Positions 17,248 through 27,300 of a stretch of DNA of 60,450 nt are shown here, piece after piece (positions within the stretch are counted from its first letter, which is position 1; every line of letters begins with the position of its first letter). The stretch spans positions 1-60,450 of the forward strand of contig JAFKJY010000061.1 of NCBI GenBank assembly GCA_017305835.1, read 5' to 3'. This DNA comes from Hyphomicrobiales bacterium. Lineage in GTDB: Bacteria > Pseudomonadota > Alphaproteobacteria > Rhizobiales > Rhizobiaceae. The translations under genes and the position numbers were made by a program. The notes beneath the pieces are model-generated. The model saw only the letters and a program-made list of their open reading frames with translations. It searched no databases and had not been told where the DNA came from.

Positions 17248-18266
17248 CGACGCCCGCCCCCCTTCTCAGCGTGCGCGACCTGACGGTCGAATTCCGGCGC
17301 GACCGCTCGTGGCTGCGGGCGCTGCACGGCGTCTCCTTCGACGTGTTCGAGGGCGAGACGGTCGGCGTCGTCGGCGAATCCGGCTCGGGCAAGAGCGTCA
17401 CCGTGCAGTCGCTGATGGGGCTGCTGCCGGCGCGCTCGAGCCGGCTTGCAGCCGGCAGCGCGGTCTTTGCCGGACGCGACATCCTGCGCCTTCCGCGGCG
17501 CGAGCTGAGGCGCATCCGCGGCAAGGACATCGCGATGGTGTTCCAGGACCCGATGAGCTCGCTCAACCCGGTCTTCACCGTCGGCTACCAGATCGCGGAG
17601 GCGATCCGCGAGCACAATCCCGGCCTTTCGCGCGAGACGCTGCGGGAGCGCACCCTCGCCGTGCTGTCGCGGGTCGAGCTGCCGCATCCGGCGCAGGCCT
17701 TCTCCACCTTCCCGTTCCAGTTCTCGGGCGGGATGCGCCAGCGCGCCATGATCGCCATGGCCATCGCCAACGCGCCGCGGCTGCTGATCGCCGACGAGCC
17801 CACCACCGCACTCGACGTCACCATCCAGGCGCAGGTCATGCAGGTGCTGCAGCAGGCGCGGGGCACCGGCAGCGCCATGCTGCTCATCACCCACGACATG
17901 GGGCTGGTCGCCGAGGCGACCGACCGCGTGATCGTCATGTATGCCGGCCGCGTGATCGAGACGGGCACGACCGCCGAGGTGTTCGCGGCGCCGCGCCATC
18001 CCTATACGCGCGGCCTGCTCGCCAGCCGGCCGAAGCTCGCCGCCGCAGGCGGGCGCCTGACCCCGATCCCCGGGTCGCCGCCCAACATCGCCAGCCTGCC
18101 CGGCGGCTGCGCCTTCCACCCGCGCTGCGCGCTCCACGAGCGCCACCGCGACCCCATCTGCGTCGACACGGTGCCGGCGCTGCTGCCACGCGAAGGTGCG
18201 GGCCTCGTCGCCTGCCACCTGACCCACCTCCTGGGATCGGCGCAGCGGGAAATGGAAACGACATGA
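17244..18266 (+). CDS. ABC importer ATPase, DppD-like
   Basis: The 340-residue ATPase has Walker [10 protein letters not shown]-loop [12 protein letters not shown], signature FSGGMRQR, Walker [13 protein letters not shown] and switch His in ITHDM. The C-terminal oligopeptide-transporter extension contains [19 protein letters not shown], the Cys-rich block that in some DppD proteins binds an Fe-S cluster. It starts in an ATGA overlap with the permease gene and ends in another with the second ATPase gene. Confidence 0.92.
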   Translation: MTTPAPLLSVRDLTVEFRRDRSWLRALHGVSFDVFEGETVGVVGESGSGKSVTVQSLMGLLPARSSRLAAGSAVFAGRDILRLPRRELRRIRGKDIAMVFQDPMSSLNPVFTVGYQIAEAIREHNPGLSRETLRERTLAVLSRVELPHPAQAFSTFPFQFSGGMRQRAMIAMAIANAPRLLIADEPTTALDVTIQAQVMQVLQQARGTGSAMLLITHDMGLVAEATDRVIVMYAGRVIETGTTAEVFAAPRHPYTRGLLASRPKLAAAGGRLTPIPGSPPNIASLPGGCAFHPRCALHERHRDPICVDTVPALLPREGAGLVACHLTHLLGSAQREMETT

Positions 18267-19252
18267 ACGACGCCGCGACCACGCCGATCCTCGAGGTGCG
18301 CCATCTGGTGAAGCACTTCGACCGCCCTCGTGGTCTGTTCCGACGGGTCGCTCCGCCGCTGCGCGCCGTCGACGACGTCAGCTTCGACATCAAGGCCGGC
18401 GAGGCGCTCGGGCTGGTCGGCGAATCCGGCTGCGGCAAGTCGACCACCGGGCGCGCCATCCTGCGGCTGATCGAGCCGACCAGCGGCGAAATCCGCTTCC
18501 AGGGCGAGGACGTCACCGGGCTCGATGCGGCCGCGCTCCGGCGCCTCAGGCGCGACATGCAGATCGTCTTCCAGGATCCCTACGGCTCGCTCGATCCGAA
18601 GATGACGGTGCGCCGGTTGATCGCCGAGCCGCTGCGCATCCACCGCATCGGCAGCGCCGCCGAGCGTCGGCGGCGCGTTTCGGAGCTGCTCGACCTTGTC
18701 GGGCTCACCGAGGAGCACGGCGATCGCCACCCGCACGAGTTCTCCGGCGGCCAGCGCCAGCGCGTCGGCATCGCGCGGGCGCTGGCGCTGGAGCCGAAGC
18801 TGCTGGTGCTCGACGAGCCGGTGTCGGCGCTCGACATCTCCATACAGGCACAGATCCTCAACCTGCTGATCGACCTTCGCGACCGGCTGGGCATCGCCTT
18901 CCTCTTCATCTCCCACGACCTCGCCGTGGTCCGCTACGTCTGCGAGCGAGTGGTGGTGATGTATCTCGGCGTCATCGTCGAAATCGGTGATCGCGCCGCC
19001 ATCTTCGACCGCCCGGCGCACCCCTACACGCAGGCGCTGCTGTCGAGCGTGCCGAATCCAGATCCGGCCTCGCGCGGGCAGTCGCGCCGCATCGTGCTCG
19101 AGGGCGACCAGCCCAGTGCCGCCAATCCGCCGTCCGGCTGCCGCTTCCGCACGCGCTGCTGGAAGGCGACGAGCCGCTGCAGCGAGGAGACGCCGCCGCT
19201 GCGCCGGCTCGCCGACGGCCATCTCGCCGCGTGCCACTATGCGGAGGTCTGA
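18263..19252 (+). CDS. ABC importer ATPase, DppF-like
   Basis: The 329-residue ATPase has Walker [22 protein letters not shown], signature FSGGQRQRV, Walker [13 protein letters not shown] and [15 protein letters not shown]. The C-terminal block [18 protein letters not shown] has the Cys spacing typical of the family. Together with the DppD-like protein it forms the heterodimeric ATPase of the importer. Its last 14 bases overlap the next gene. Confidence 0.92.
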   Translation: MNDAATTPILEVRHLVKHFDRPRGLFRRVAPPLRAVDDVSFDIKAGEALGLVGESGCGKSTTGRAILRLIEPTSGEIRFQGEDVTGLDAAALRRLRRDMQIVFQDPYGSLDPKMTVRRLIAEPLRIHRIGSAAERRRRVSELLDLVGLTEEHGDRHPHEFSGGQRQRVGIARALALEPKLLVLDEPVSALDISIQAQILNLLIDLRDRLGIAFLFISHDLAVVRYVCERVVVMYLGVIVEIGDRAAIFDRPAHPYTQALLSSVPNPDPASRGQSRRIVLEGDQPSAANPPSGCRFRTRCWKATSRCSEETPPLRRLADGHLAACHYAEV

Positions 19253-20360
19253 GTTCGACATCGCCGTCGTGGGCGGCGGCATCGTCGGCGCGGCGATCGC
19301 CTTCGGCGCCGCCGGCCCCGGCCGCCGCATCGTCATGCTCGACGAGGGCGACGTGGCGCTGCGGGCCTCGCGCGGCAATTTCGCGCTGGTGTGGGTGCAC
19401 GGCAAGGGCCTCGGCCGGCCCGATTATGCGCGCTGGTCGGCGCGCGCGGTGCGCCGCTGGCGCAGCTTCGCCGACGACCTCGCCGCCGAGACCGGCACCG
19501 ACGTCGGGCTCGAACAGCGCGGCGGCCTGCTGCTCTTCCTCGACGGGGAGGGGCTCACGACGCAGGCCGCTGCCTGCCGTCGCATCGCCGACGACCTCGG
19601 AGCCGACGCCTTCCCGGTCGAGGTGCTCGACCACGCGGCTACGGCGAGGCTGCTGCCGGCCATCGGGCCCGAGGTGGTCGGCGCCACCTTCTGCCCGCTC
19701 GACGGCCATGTGAACGTGCTGCGCCTGTTCGGCGCGCTGCATGAGGGCTGCCGCCGGCGCGGCGTCGACTATCGGCCCGGCGCGAAGGTGGCCGCCATCT
19801 CGCGCGAGCCCGGCGGCGGCTATCGCCTCGACACGGCGGCCGGCACGGTCGCGGCGGCCCGCGTGGTGCTCGCCGCCGGGCTCGGCAATGGGCGGCTGGC
19901 GCCCATGCTGGGACTGTCGGCGCCGGTGCTGCCGGAGCGCGGGCAGATACTGGTCACCGAGCGCACCGGCCGCCTGCTCGACTACCCGACCGGCACGGTT
20001 CGCCAGACCGATGAGGGCAGCGTCATGATCGGCGCGTCGAAGGAGCGCGTCGGCTTCGACACGGGCACGGAGACGGAGGTGCTGGCCGAGCTGGCGGCGA
20101 GCGCGGTGCGCATGTTTCCCGCGCTTGCCTCGCTCGCCGTGGTGCGGAGCTGGGGCGCGCTGCGCGTGATGACGCCGGACGGCCTGCCGATCTACGCCGT
20201 GGACCCGAGCGGCACGGCCTTCCTGGCGACATGCCACAGCGGCATCACGCTTGCCTCGGTGCATGCCGGGGAGATCGCGGCGGCGGTCGCCGGCGGAACG
20301 CTGCCGGATGTCTTCGCGCAGTTCTCGCCCGAACGGTTCGCCGATGTTCAGGCGGCTTGA
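19239..20360 (+). CDS. FAD-dependent dehydrogenase, DAO-fold beta subunit
   Basis: The 373-residue protein starts at ATG 19239, inside the end of the ATPase gene, and has the FAD motif [18 protein letters not shown] near the N-terminus and [22 protein letters not shown] near the C-terminus. It is like the beta subunit of D-hydroxyproline, octopine/nopaline or glycine (HcnC) dehydrogenases, which oxidises the C-N bond of a secondary amine. The next two genes supply the other expected subunits, all overlapping. A heteromeric membrane-independent enzyme passing electrons to the respiratory chain is likely. I see no clear Shine-Dalgarno, so translational coupling is presumed. Confidence 0.83.
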   Translation: MRRSEFDIAVVGGGIVGAAIAFGAAGPGRRIVMLDEGDVALRASRGNFALVWVHGKGLGRPDYARWSARAVRRWRSFADDLAAETGTDVGLEQRGGLLLFLDGEGLTTQAAACRRIADDLGADAFPVEVLDHAATARLLPAIGPEVVGATFCPLDGHVNVLRLFGALHEGCRRRGVDYRPGAKVAAISREPGGGYRLDTAAGTVAAARVVLAAGLGNGRLAPMLGLSAPVLPERGQILVTERTGRLLDYPTGTVRQTDEGSVMIGASKERVGFDTGTETEVLAELAASAVRMFPALASLAVVRSWGALRVMTPDGLPIYAVDPSGTAFLATCHSGITLASVHAGEIAAAVAGGTLPDVFAQFSPERFADVQAA

Positions 20361-20628
20361 TCCGAAGCCCGCCGGAGCGGTGACGCTGACCATAGACGGT
20401 CGCGTCGTGGCCGCGGCGCCCGGCGACAGCGTGATGGGCGCCATGCTGCTCGCCGATACGCCCGCCGCCGGGCGTTCGCCCGCCGACGGCAGCCCGCGCG
20501 CGCCCTATTGCGGCATGGGCGTCTGCTTCGAGTGCCTCGTCACGATCGACGGCGGCCCGCGGCGGCAGGCCTGCCTCACGCCGGTGCGCGACGGGATGGT
20601 GGTCACCACGGGGATCGCCGATGATTGA
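20344..20628 (+). CDS. Small [2Fe-2S] subunit of the FAD dehydrogenase
   Basis: The 94-residue protein has the plant-type ferredoxin pattern seen in gamma subunits: C56, C61 and C64 in YCGMGVCFEC and C77 in RRQACLTP. It overlaps the FAD subunit gene by 17 bp upstream and the alpha subunit gene by 8 bp downstream. The known role of this subunit in HcnA/OoxX-type and D-hydroxyproline dehydrogenases is to relay electrons between the two flavoproteins. Confidence 0.85.
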   Translation: MFRRLDPKPAGAVTLTIDGRVVAAAPGDSVMGAMLLADTPAAGRSPADGSPRAPYCGMGVCFECLVTIDGGPRRQACLTPVRDGMVVTTGIADD

Positions 20629-22042
20629 CCTCCTGGTTATCGGCGCCGGCCCGGCCGGGCTGGCCGCGACGGCAGAGGCAGCGGCGGCCGGTCTCTCCGT
20701 CGTGCTGGTCGACGAGAACGCCGCGCCGGGCGGCCAGATCTATCGTGGCCTCGAAGGGGCCGATCCGGCGCGCATCGCCCTGCTCGGCAAGGCCTATCGC
20801 GCCGGGCGCCCGCTGATCGAAGCCATGCGACGCGCTCCCGCCACGCTGATGCTGCGCACGACCGTCTGGTCGATCGAGCGGCGAGGCGAAGGCTTTCGCG
20901 TCGGCGTGGCGGAGGCCGGCGCCGGCGGGCAACGGCGCATGCAGGAGCTTGCTGCGCGCCGCGTGCTGATCGCGACCGGCGCGCTGGAGCGGCCCTTTCC
21001 CATCCCGGGATGGACGCTGCCGGGAGTGATGACGGCGGGAGCCGCCCAGACCCTCCTCAAGGCCAGCGGTGCGGTGCCAGAAGGCCCGACCGTGATCGCG
21101 GGCAGCGGGCCGCTGCTGTTCCTCCTCGCCGCGCAATACCGACGCGCCGGCGTGCCGATCGACCGGCTGCTCCTGACCACTCCGGCCGCCAATCTCGGCG
21201 CTGCCCTGCCGCGCGCAGCCGCCTTCCTGGCATCGCCCTATGCCGGCAAGGGTCTCGGGCTCCTCGCCGGCCTCGCCGGCCGGGTGCGGACGGTGCGCGG
21301 CGTGACTGGGCTCGCTGCGGAGGGTGACGGCGCGCTTGGAGCCGTCAGCTACGTTGCCGGCGGACGGGAGCATCACGTGCCGGCGCGCACCTTGCTGCTG
21401 CATCAGGGCGTGGTCCCGCAGGCCAGCCTCGCCATGGCCGCCGGCTGCGAGCATGGCTGGAATCCCGAGCGCCTCGCCTTCGAGCCGACACGCGACGCCT
21501 TCGGCGAGAGCTCCGTGCCCGGCCTCTACATCGCCGGGGACTGTGCCGGTATCGGCGGGGCGGAAGCGGCCGCGCTGGAGGGCCGCATTGCCGCCCGTCG
21601 CATCGCGACGGCGCTTGCCGGCGCGACCGAGGCCGACCCGACGGCAGCCGCGCTGCGGCGAAACCTTCGCCACGCATTGCGCGGCCGTGCTTTCCTCGAC
21701 CGGCTCTACCGTCCGCCTGACGCGTTGCGAGTGCCGGAGGGCGACGTGCTCGTCTGCCGCTGCGAAAGCGTCACCGCGGCCGCGGTCCGCGCCGCCTGCG
21801 CGCGCGGCGCGACCGGGCCGAACCAGGTGAAGGCTTTCACCCGCGCCGGCATGGGGCCGTGCCAGGGGCGGCTGTGCGGGCTGACGGTGGCCGAGATCGT
21901 CGCCGAGGCGACGGGGCAACCGATGGAAGCCGTAGGCCATTCGAGGCTGCGCTTTCCGAGCAAGCCGGTGACGCTGGGCGAACTCGCCACGCTGCACGCG
22001 CCGCCCCAAGGCGGCCGCAGCCGGCACGGACGACTGTTCTAG
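20621..22042 (+). CDS. FAD/Fe-S oxidoreductase, OoxA/HcnB-like alpha subunit
   Basis: The 473-residue protein has an FAD motif VIGAGPAGLAATAEAAA (6-22), a second nucleotide-binding region around VIAGSGPLLFLLAAQ, and GLYIAGDCAGIGGAEAA as the second FAD contact. The C-terminal BFD-like [2Fe-2S] module has C379 and C381 in VCRCES and C414 and C419 in GPCQGRLC. This composition matches the alpha subunit of octopine/nopaline oxidase, hydrogen cyanide synthase and D-hydroxyproline dehydrogenase. With the two genes before it, it completes a three-subunit dehydrogenase. Confidence 0.85.
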   Translation: MIDLLVIGAGPAGLAATAEAAAAGLSVVLVDENAAPGGQIYRGLEGADPARIALLGKAYRAGRPLIEAMRRAPATLMLRTTVWSIERRGEGFRVGVAEAGAGGQRRMQELAARRVLIATGALERPFPIPGWTLPGVMTAGAAQTLLKASGAVPEGPTVIAGSGPLLFLLAAQYRRAGVPIDRLLLTTPAANLGAALPRAAAFLASPYAGKGLGLLAGLAGRVRTVRGVTGLAAEGDGALGAVSYVAGGREHHVPARTLLLHQGVVPQASLAMAAGCEHGWNPERLAFEPTRDAFGESSVPGLYIAGDCAGIGGAEAAALEGRIAARRIATALAGATEADPTAAALRRNLRHALRGRAFLDRLYRPPDALRVPEGDVLVCRCESVTAAAVRAACARGATGPNQVKAFTRAGMGPCQGRLCGLTVAEIVAEATGQPMEAVGHSRLRFPSKPVTLGELATLHAPPQGGRSRHGRLF

Positions 22043-22049
22043 CTCGGCG

Positions 22050-22274
22050 TTCAGCCAGCTGCTCGCCGAAGGTTGCGAGATCCGGTCGGAGAAGGTGCCG
22101 CGCGCCAGCCGCGATGGCCGCGTCGAACTGGCGACGGTTCTCGACTTCCTGCGCCTCGGCGATACACTGGTGGTGACCCGGCGAGACCGGCTGGGCACCG
22201 GGCTCGACCCGCACTTGTCGACGCGCGGCGAGATGGGCCATCTGATCTGGTGCTGGACGTGGTGGCGCAGATGA
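22050..22274 (+). pseudogene. Resolvase relic (serine recombinase), internally deleted and frameshifted
   Basis: Conceptual translation gives QLLAEGCEI, SEKVPRASRDGRVELATVL, DFLRLGDTLVVTRRDRLG and then DPHLSTRGEMGHL. Each closely matches a block of the intact resolvase at 59308-59847. The relic lacks the catalytic N-terminus (the YARVSTxDQ region), has lost about 20 codons between DRLG and DPHLSTRG, and changes frame after GEMGHL (around 22244), where VLDVVAQM continues in another frame. The C-terminal DNA-binding part is gone. It starts eight bases after the dehydrogenase stop codon. Confidence 0.85.
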
Positions 22275-22318
22275 TCGGCCATGGCTGGCAACGCCACCCT
22301 ATCCTGCAAGCCTGCCGC

Positions 22319-22987
22319 TCAGGCACCGCGGCGCAGCCCTTGCGCGATCATGGCGAAACACGTTCTGAGATAGGCCGGGCGGTCGGGGCCTCCCGACCAG
22401 GGGGGGCCGTTTTCGTCCTTGAGGGGGACCGCGCCGAAGACGACGTCCATCAGCATGCGGGCGGCGACGTCCGCGTCCGGCAGGGAGATTCGCGACCGGG
22501 CGGCCTGCCGTTCGAGCCAGTCGCGCAGCAGCCGGCGGCTTGGCTCGCCGCCGAACGCGTGGACGAGGGGAAGCAGCTCGGGAAACTGCCTGCTCTCGGC
22601 CATGAAGACCGCCATCAGGCCGGTTCGGGCCTTGTCCAGATCGGGATCGATGTCGATCAGGAAGATGCGCGCCAGGGCCTCTTCCAGCGGCAGGTCGTCA
22701 TAGTCGCCGGGCAGGGCGATCATCGTCGTGCGATGCAGCGCCACGACCGCGGCGAACAGTTCCGTCTTGCCGGGGAAGAGCCGGTAGACCGTGCGCTTGG
22801 ACATGCGGCAGGCGGCCGCGACGTCCTGCATCGTCGTGCCGCCATAGCCCTTCTCGACGAAGAGCTGCCACGCCTTCTCCGCGAGCATGCGCCGCTGCTC
22901 CTCGTCCGACGCGGCCTTCGGCCGCCCCCGTCCGCGTGACTTGGCCGCCGCGATGCGGCCATCCCTTGCCTGCGAGGCTCCGCTCAC
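22319..22987 (-). CDS. TetR-family transcriptional regulator
   Basis: The 222-residue protein has an Arg/Lys-rich tail (KSRGRGRPK) and a TetR helix-turn-helix: AWQLFVEKGYGGTTMQDVAAACRMSKRTVYRLFPGK (about residues 39-74, quoted region shown only for its position). The C-terminal ligand domain includes AVFMAESRQFPELLPLVHAFGG, as in AefR-type regulators. It is transcribed divergently from the RND pump genes, the usual arrangement for a local repressor of an efflux system. The start is GTG at 22987, preceded by GAGG. Confidence 0.85.
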   Translation of the reverse strand: MSGASQARDGRIAAAKSRGRGRPKAASDEEQRRMLAEKAWQLFVEKGYGGTTMQDVAAACRMSKRTVYRLFPGKTELFAAVVALHRTTMIALPGDYDDLPLEEALARIFLIDIDPDLDKARTGLMAVFMAESRQFPELLPLVHAFGGEPSRRLLRDWLERQAARSRISLPDADVAARMLMDVVFGAVPLKDENGPPWSGGPDRPAYLRTCFAMIAQGLRRGA

Positions 22988-23005
22988 CGATCCTCACGTC
23001 CCCGA

Positions 23006-23059
23006 TTGACATCCTCGACGATCCGGAAATATGGAAACCGGAAGGTTTTGTAAATATCC
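23006..23059 (+). promoter_or_regulatory. Promoter and candidate TetR operator for the RND genes
   Basis: TTGACA (23006-23011) is followed 18 bp later by TATGGA (23030-23035). Overlapping and just downstream lies AAACC (23035-23039), GGAA, GGTTT (23044-23048), with GGAAATAT (23025-23032) and AAATATCC (23052-23059) outside it. A repressor bound to this AT-rich palindrome would block the promoter. Confidence 0.45.
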
Positions 23060-23098
23060 ACGGCTCGCGCGACGATGCGGGCCAGACAGGCGGCGGAC

Positions 23099-24328
23099 AT
23101 GCGTCGGACCACAGGTGCCCTGGGAATCCTCGTGCTGGCGGCGGTGCTGGCGGCCTGCAATGCGCAGAATGGCGGCGGAGCGGGCGCTCCGCCCGGCGCC
23201 GGCGGCCCCGGCGCGGCCGGTCCCGTCGAGGTCGGCACGATCGAGATGAAGGCGCAGGCGGTGCCGCAGACGGCCGAGCTGCCGGGGCGGGTGCTGGCGT
23301 CGGCGACCGCCGAGATCCGCCCGCAGGTCAACGGCGTCGTGCGCAGCATCGACTTCGAGGAGGGGCGCCCGGTGAAGGCCGGCGCCGTGCTCTTCCACCT
23401 CGACGACCGGAGCTTCAGGGCGGCCTATGCGGCGTCGGCCGCCGCACTGTCGAAGGCGGAGGCCAGCCAGGCCGGGGCGCAGGCGACGTTCGACCGGCAG
23501 CAGAAGCTGGCCAGCACCAACGCGGTGAGCCAGCAGGCGCTCGACGAGGCCCGGACGGCCATGCTGCAGGCCAATGCCGACGTCGAGGCGGCGAAGGCGG
23601 ACCTGCAGGCCGCGCAGATCAATCTCGACAACACCCAGATCACGGCGCCGATCGACGGCTTCATCGGCACGGCGGCGGTCAGCGTCGGCTCGCTGGTCAC
23701 CCAGAACCAGACGACGGCGATGGCCACGATCCGCAAGATCGACCCGGTCAACGTCGATCTGGTCGACACCAGCGCCAACCTGCTGCGCATCCGCGAGCAG
23801 GTGTCGGCCGGCAAGCTCGGCCGGCCCGAGCAGGGTCCGCCGAAGGCCAGGCTGACGCTGGAGAACGGCGCGGCCTACGGCTCGACCGGCACGGTGTCGA
23901 TCTTCACCGTCGACGTCAGCGAGAGCACCGGGACCTTCACCATCCGCGCGAGCTTCCCCAACGGCGACGGCATCCTGCTGCCGGGCATGTTCGTGCGGGC
24001 GTCGGTCGATCTCGGCGAGATGCCCCACGCTTTCCTCGTTCCGCAAAGGGCCGTGCAGCGCAGCGCCACCGGCGAGCCGATCGCCTATGTGGTCTCGGCC
24101 GAGGGCAAGGCCGAGGAGCGGAAGCTCGTCACTTCCGGCGCGCGCGGCAACGACTGGATCGTCACCGAGGGGATCGCCGACGGCGACAGGCTGATCGTCG
24201 ACGGCTTCCAGAAATTCTCCGCCGGCGCGACGGTGTCGCCCGTCGCCGCCACGATCGACGCGGACGGCGTCGTGGAGCAGACGCTCCAGCCGGCCGCCGC
24301 GCCGGCCGGCGCGGAGGCGACGAAATGA
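23099..24328 (+). CDS. RND efflux periplasmic adaptor (AcrA/MexA family) lipoprotein
   Basis: From ATG 23099 the protein has 409 residues and a lipoprotein signal ending LAAVLAAC, with the lipidated Cys at position 20. Lipoyl/barrel-sandwich parts (AEIRPQVNGVVRSIDFEEGRPVKAGAVLF, positions approximate, and ITAPIDGFIGTAAVSVGSLV in the second half) flank an alpha-helical hairpin rich in Ala, Gln and Lys. An ATG at 23075 would add eight residues ahead of the lipoprotein signal and is less likely. It links the inner-membrane pump encoded next to an outer-membrane channel, which is not encoded here. Confidence 0.92.
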   Translation: MRRTTGALGILVLAAVLAACNAQNGGGAGAPPGAGGPGAAGPVEVGTIEMKAQAVPQTAELPGRVLASATAEIRPQVNGVVRSIDFEEGRPVKAGAVLFHLDDRSFRAAYAASAAALSKAEASQAGAQATFDRQQKLASTNAVSQQALDEARTAMLQANADVEAAKADLQAAQINLDNTQITAPIDGFIGTAAVSVGSLVTQNQTTAMATIRKIDPVNVDLVDTSANLLRIREQVSAGKLGRPEQGPPKARLTLENGAAYGSTGTVSIFTVDVSESTGTFTIRASFPNGDGILLPGMFVRASVDLGEMPHAFLVPQRAVQRSATGEPIAYVVSAEGKAEERKLVTSGARGNDWIVTEGIADGDRLIVDGFQKFSAGATVSPVAATIDADGVVEQTLQPAAAPAGAEATK

Positions 24329-27300
24329 CCACGTCGCTTCGCCGCAACGCGGTCGCGAGCTTCTTCATCGGCCGCCCCGTCTTCGCCATCGTGCTCGCCA
24401 TCGCCACGCTGCTGGCGGGCGTGATGGGCATCTGGTCGCTGTCGATCTCGCAATATCCCGACATCGCGCCCGTCACCGTGCGCATCGGCGCGACCTATGC
24501 CGGCGCCACCGCCGAGGCCGTCGAGAACTCGGTCACCACCAAGATCGAGAGCGCCATGACGGGCCTCGACGGCCTGCTCTACATGGAATCCTCCTCGAGC
24601 AGCGGCTCGGCGTCCGTCTCGCTGACCTTCGACAGCAGCGTCAATGCCGAGCTGGCGCAGGTCGAGGTGCAGAACAAGCTGTCGCGGGTCGAGGCGCAGT
24701 TGCCCGAGGCGGTGCAGCGGCAGGGCGTCACCGTCTCCCGCTCGCCCTCGGGCATCCTGATGATCGGCAACATCATCTCGCGCGACGGCCGCTACACCTC
24801 GTCCGAGCTGGCCGACATCATGTCGAGCCGCATCGAGGACCGCATCGAGCGCATCGACGGTGTCGGCGCCGTCCAGGCGTTCGGCAGCGGCTATGCCATG
24901 CGCGTCTGGCTCGATCCCGACGCGATGCAGAAATACCAGCTCGTGCCGTCCGACATCACCGCCGCGATCCAGACGCAGAACGCGCAGGTCGCCGCCGGCG
25001 CCATCGGCGCCACGCCGGTGGTGCAGGGCCAGCAGATCAAGGCCAACATCATCGCGCAGACGCAGATGACCTCGGCCGACGAGTTCAGGAAGATCATCCT
25101 CAAGACCGCGAGCAGCGGCGCCGTCGTGCGGCTCGGCGACGTCGCCCGCGTCGAGATCGGCCTGACGCGCTACGGCCAGAGCTCGACCTACAACGGCATG
25201 CCGGCGGCCGGCTTCGGCGTCCAGCTCGCGAGCGGCGCCAACGCGATTTCGGTGGCCGATGCCGTGCATGCCGAGCTCGACGGCCTCGCCGGCTCGCTGC
25301 CGCAGGGCGTCGAGATCGCCTATTCCTACGAGACGACGCCGTTCGTGGAGCTTTCCATCGAGAAGGTGGTGGAGACCCTCATCGAGGCGGTGGTGCTGGT
25401 CTTCCTCGTCCTGCTGCTGTTCCTGCAGAACCTGCGCGCGACGATCATCCCGATGATCGCCGTGCCGGTCGTGCTGCTCGGCACGTTCGGCGTGCTCGCC
25501 GCGCTCGGCTACTCGATCAACATGCTCACCATGTTCGCCATGGTGCTGGCCATCGGCCTGCTCGTCGACGACGCCATCGTGGTGGTCGAGAACGTCGAGC
25601 GCATCATGACCGAGGAGGGCCTGTCGGCGCGCGAGGCGACGGAGAAGTCCATGGGCGAGATCACCGGCGCCCTGATCGGTATCGCGCTGGTGCTGACGGC
25701 GGTGTTCATCCCGATGGCCTTCTTCTCGGGCTCGGTCGGCGTCATCTACCGCCAGTTCTCCGTCACCATCGCCAGCGCCATGCTGCTCTCGGTGCTGGTG
25801 GCGATCGTGCTGACGCCCGCGCTCTGCGCGATGCTGCTGAAGCCGACGCACGGCGGCTGGGCGTCGCGCGCCTTCGGATGGTTCAACCGCGGCTTCGCCG
25901 CCGTCACCGGCGGTTACGTGTATGCCGTCGGCGGCGTCATCGTGCGGCCGCTGCGCGTGCTCGTCGTCTTCGCCGCCCTGCTCGGCGGCGCCTGGTGGAC
26001 CTATACGCAGCTTCCCTCCTCGTTCATTCCCGAGGAGGACCAGGGTGTGCTGATGACCCAGATCACCCTGCCGACGGGTGCCAATGCCGCCCGCACGCAG
26101 GCGGTGATCGACCTCGTCGAGAACTATTTCCTCAACGAGGAGAAGGACGCCGTGCAGAGCGTCTTCATGACGCTCGGCTTCGGCTTCGGCGGCAGCGGCG
26201 AGAACACCGCCATGGCCTTCGTGCGGCTCAAGGACTTCGACCAGCGCACCGATTCGCGCCTGTCGGCGGCGTCGGTGTCGATGCGCGCCACGATGCACTT
26301 CCGCGCGATACGCGACGCCGAGGTGTTCGTGCTGGCGCCCCCGGCGATCCAGGGGCTCGGCCAGAGCAACGGCTTTTCCATGTACCTGGAGGACACCGGC
26401 AACCGGGGGCGCGCCGCGCTCAACAAGGCGAGCAACGACCTTGCCGACCTCGCCCAGAAGGACGACACGGTCGCCAATGTGCGCGGCAACACGCGCAGTC
26501 TCGAAAGCCAGCTCAAGATCGACATCGACCAGGAGAAGGCGGGCGCGCTCGGCGTCGACATCGGCGCCATCAACAGCCTGATCGCCACCGCGTTCTCGGG
26601 CGCCAACGTCAACGACTTCGTCTACAATGGCGAGATCAAGCCGGTCTACGTGCAGGCCGACGCGCCGTTCCGCATGCAGCCTGACGACATCAACCGCTGG
26701 TTCGCGCGCAACGGCAGTGGCGAGATGGTGCCGTTCTCGGCCTTCGCCACGACGAGCTGGATGCAGGGCACGCCGTCGCTCGCCCGCTTCGACGGCACGC
26801 CGGCGATCGCCATCAACGGCTCGGCCCAGCAGGGCGCTAGCTCGGGCGATGCCATGGACCGGATGGAGCAGCTCACCGCGCAGCTCGGCGAGGGCTTCAG
26901 CACGGCCTGGTCCGGCCTCTCCTACCAGGAACGCCTCGCCGGCTCGCAGGAGGCGCTGCTCTATGCCGTCTCCATGCTGGTGGTCTTCCTCTGCCTCGCC
27001 GCGCTCTACGAGAGCTGGGCGATCCCGCTTTCGGTCATCCTCGCCGTCCCCGTCGGAGTCCTCGGCGCCCTGCTCGGCGCCTGGCTCTTCGGCCAGTCCA
27101 ACGACGTCTACTTCAAGGTCGGGCTGCTGACGACGATCGGGCTCACCGCCAAGAACGCCATCCTCATCGTCGAGTTCGCCAAGGACCTGCTCGACCGGGG
27201 CCGCAGCCTGCGCGACGCGGTGCTGGAGGCGGCGCGGCTGCGGCTGCGGCCGATCGTGATGACGTCGCTGGCCTTCATCCTCGGCGTCACGCCGCTGGCC

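Noticed and set aside
24085..26298. A 737-codon minus-strand open frame
   Set aside because: It mirrors the RND pump gene, whose domain match is clear. Its His/Asp/Arg-rich translation is a codon-bias shadow.
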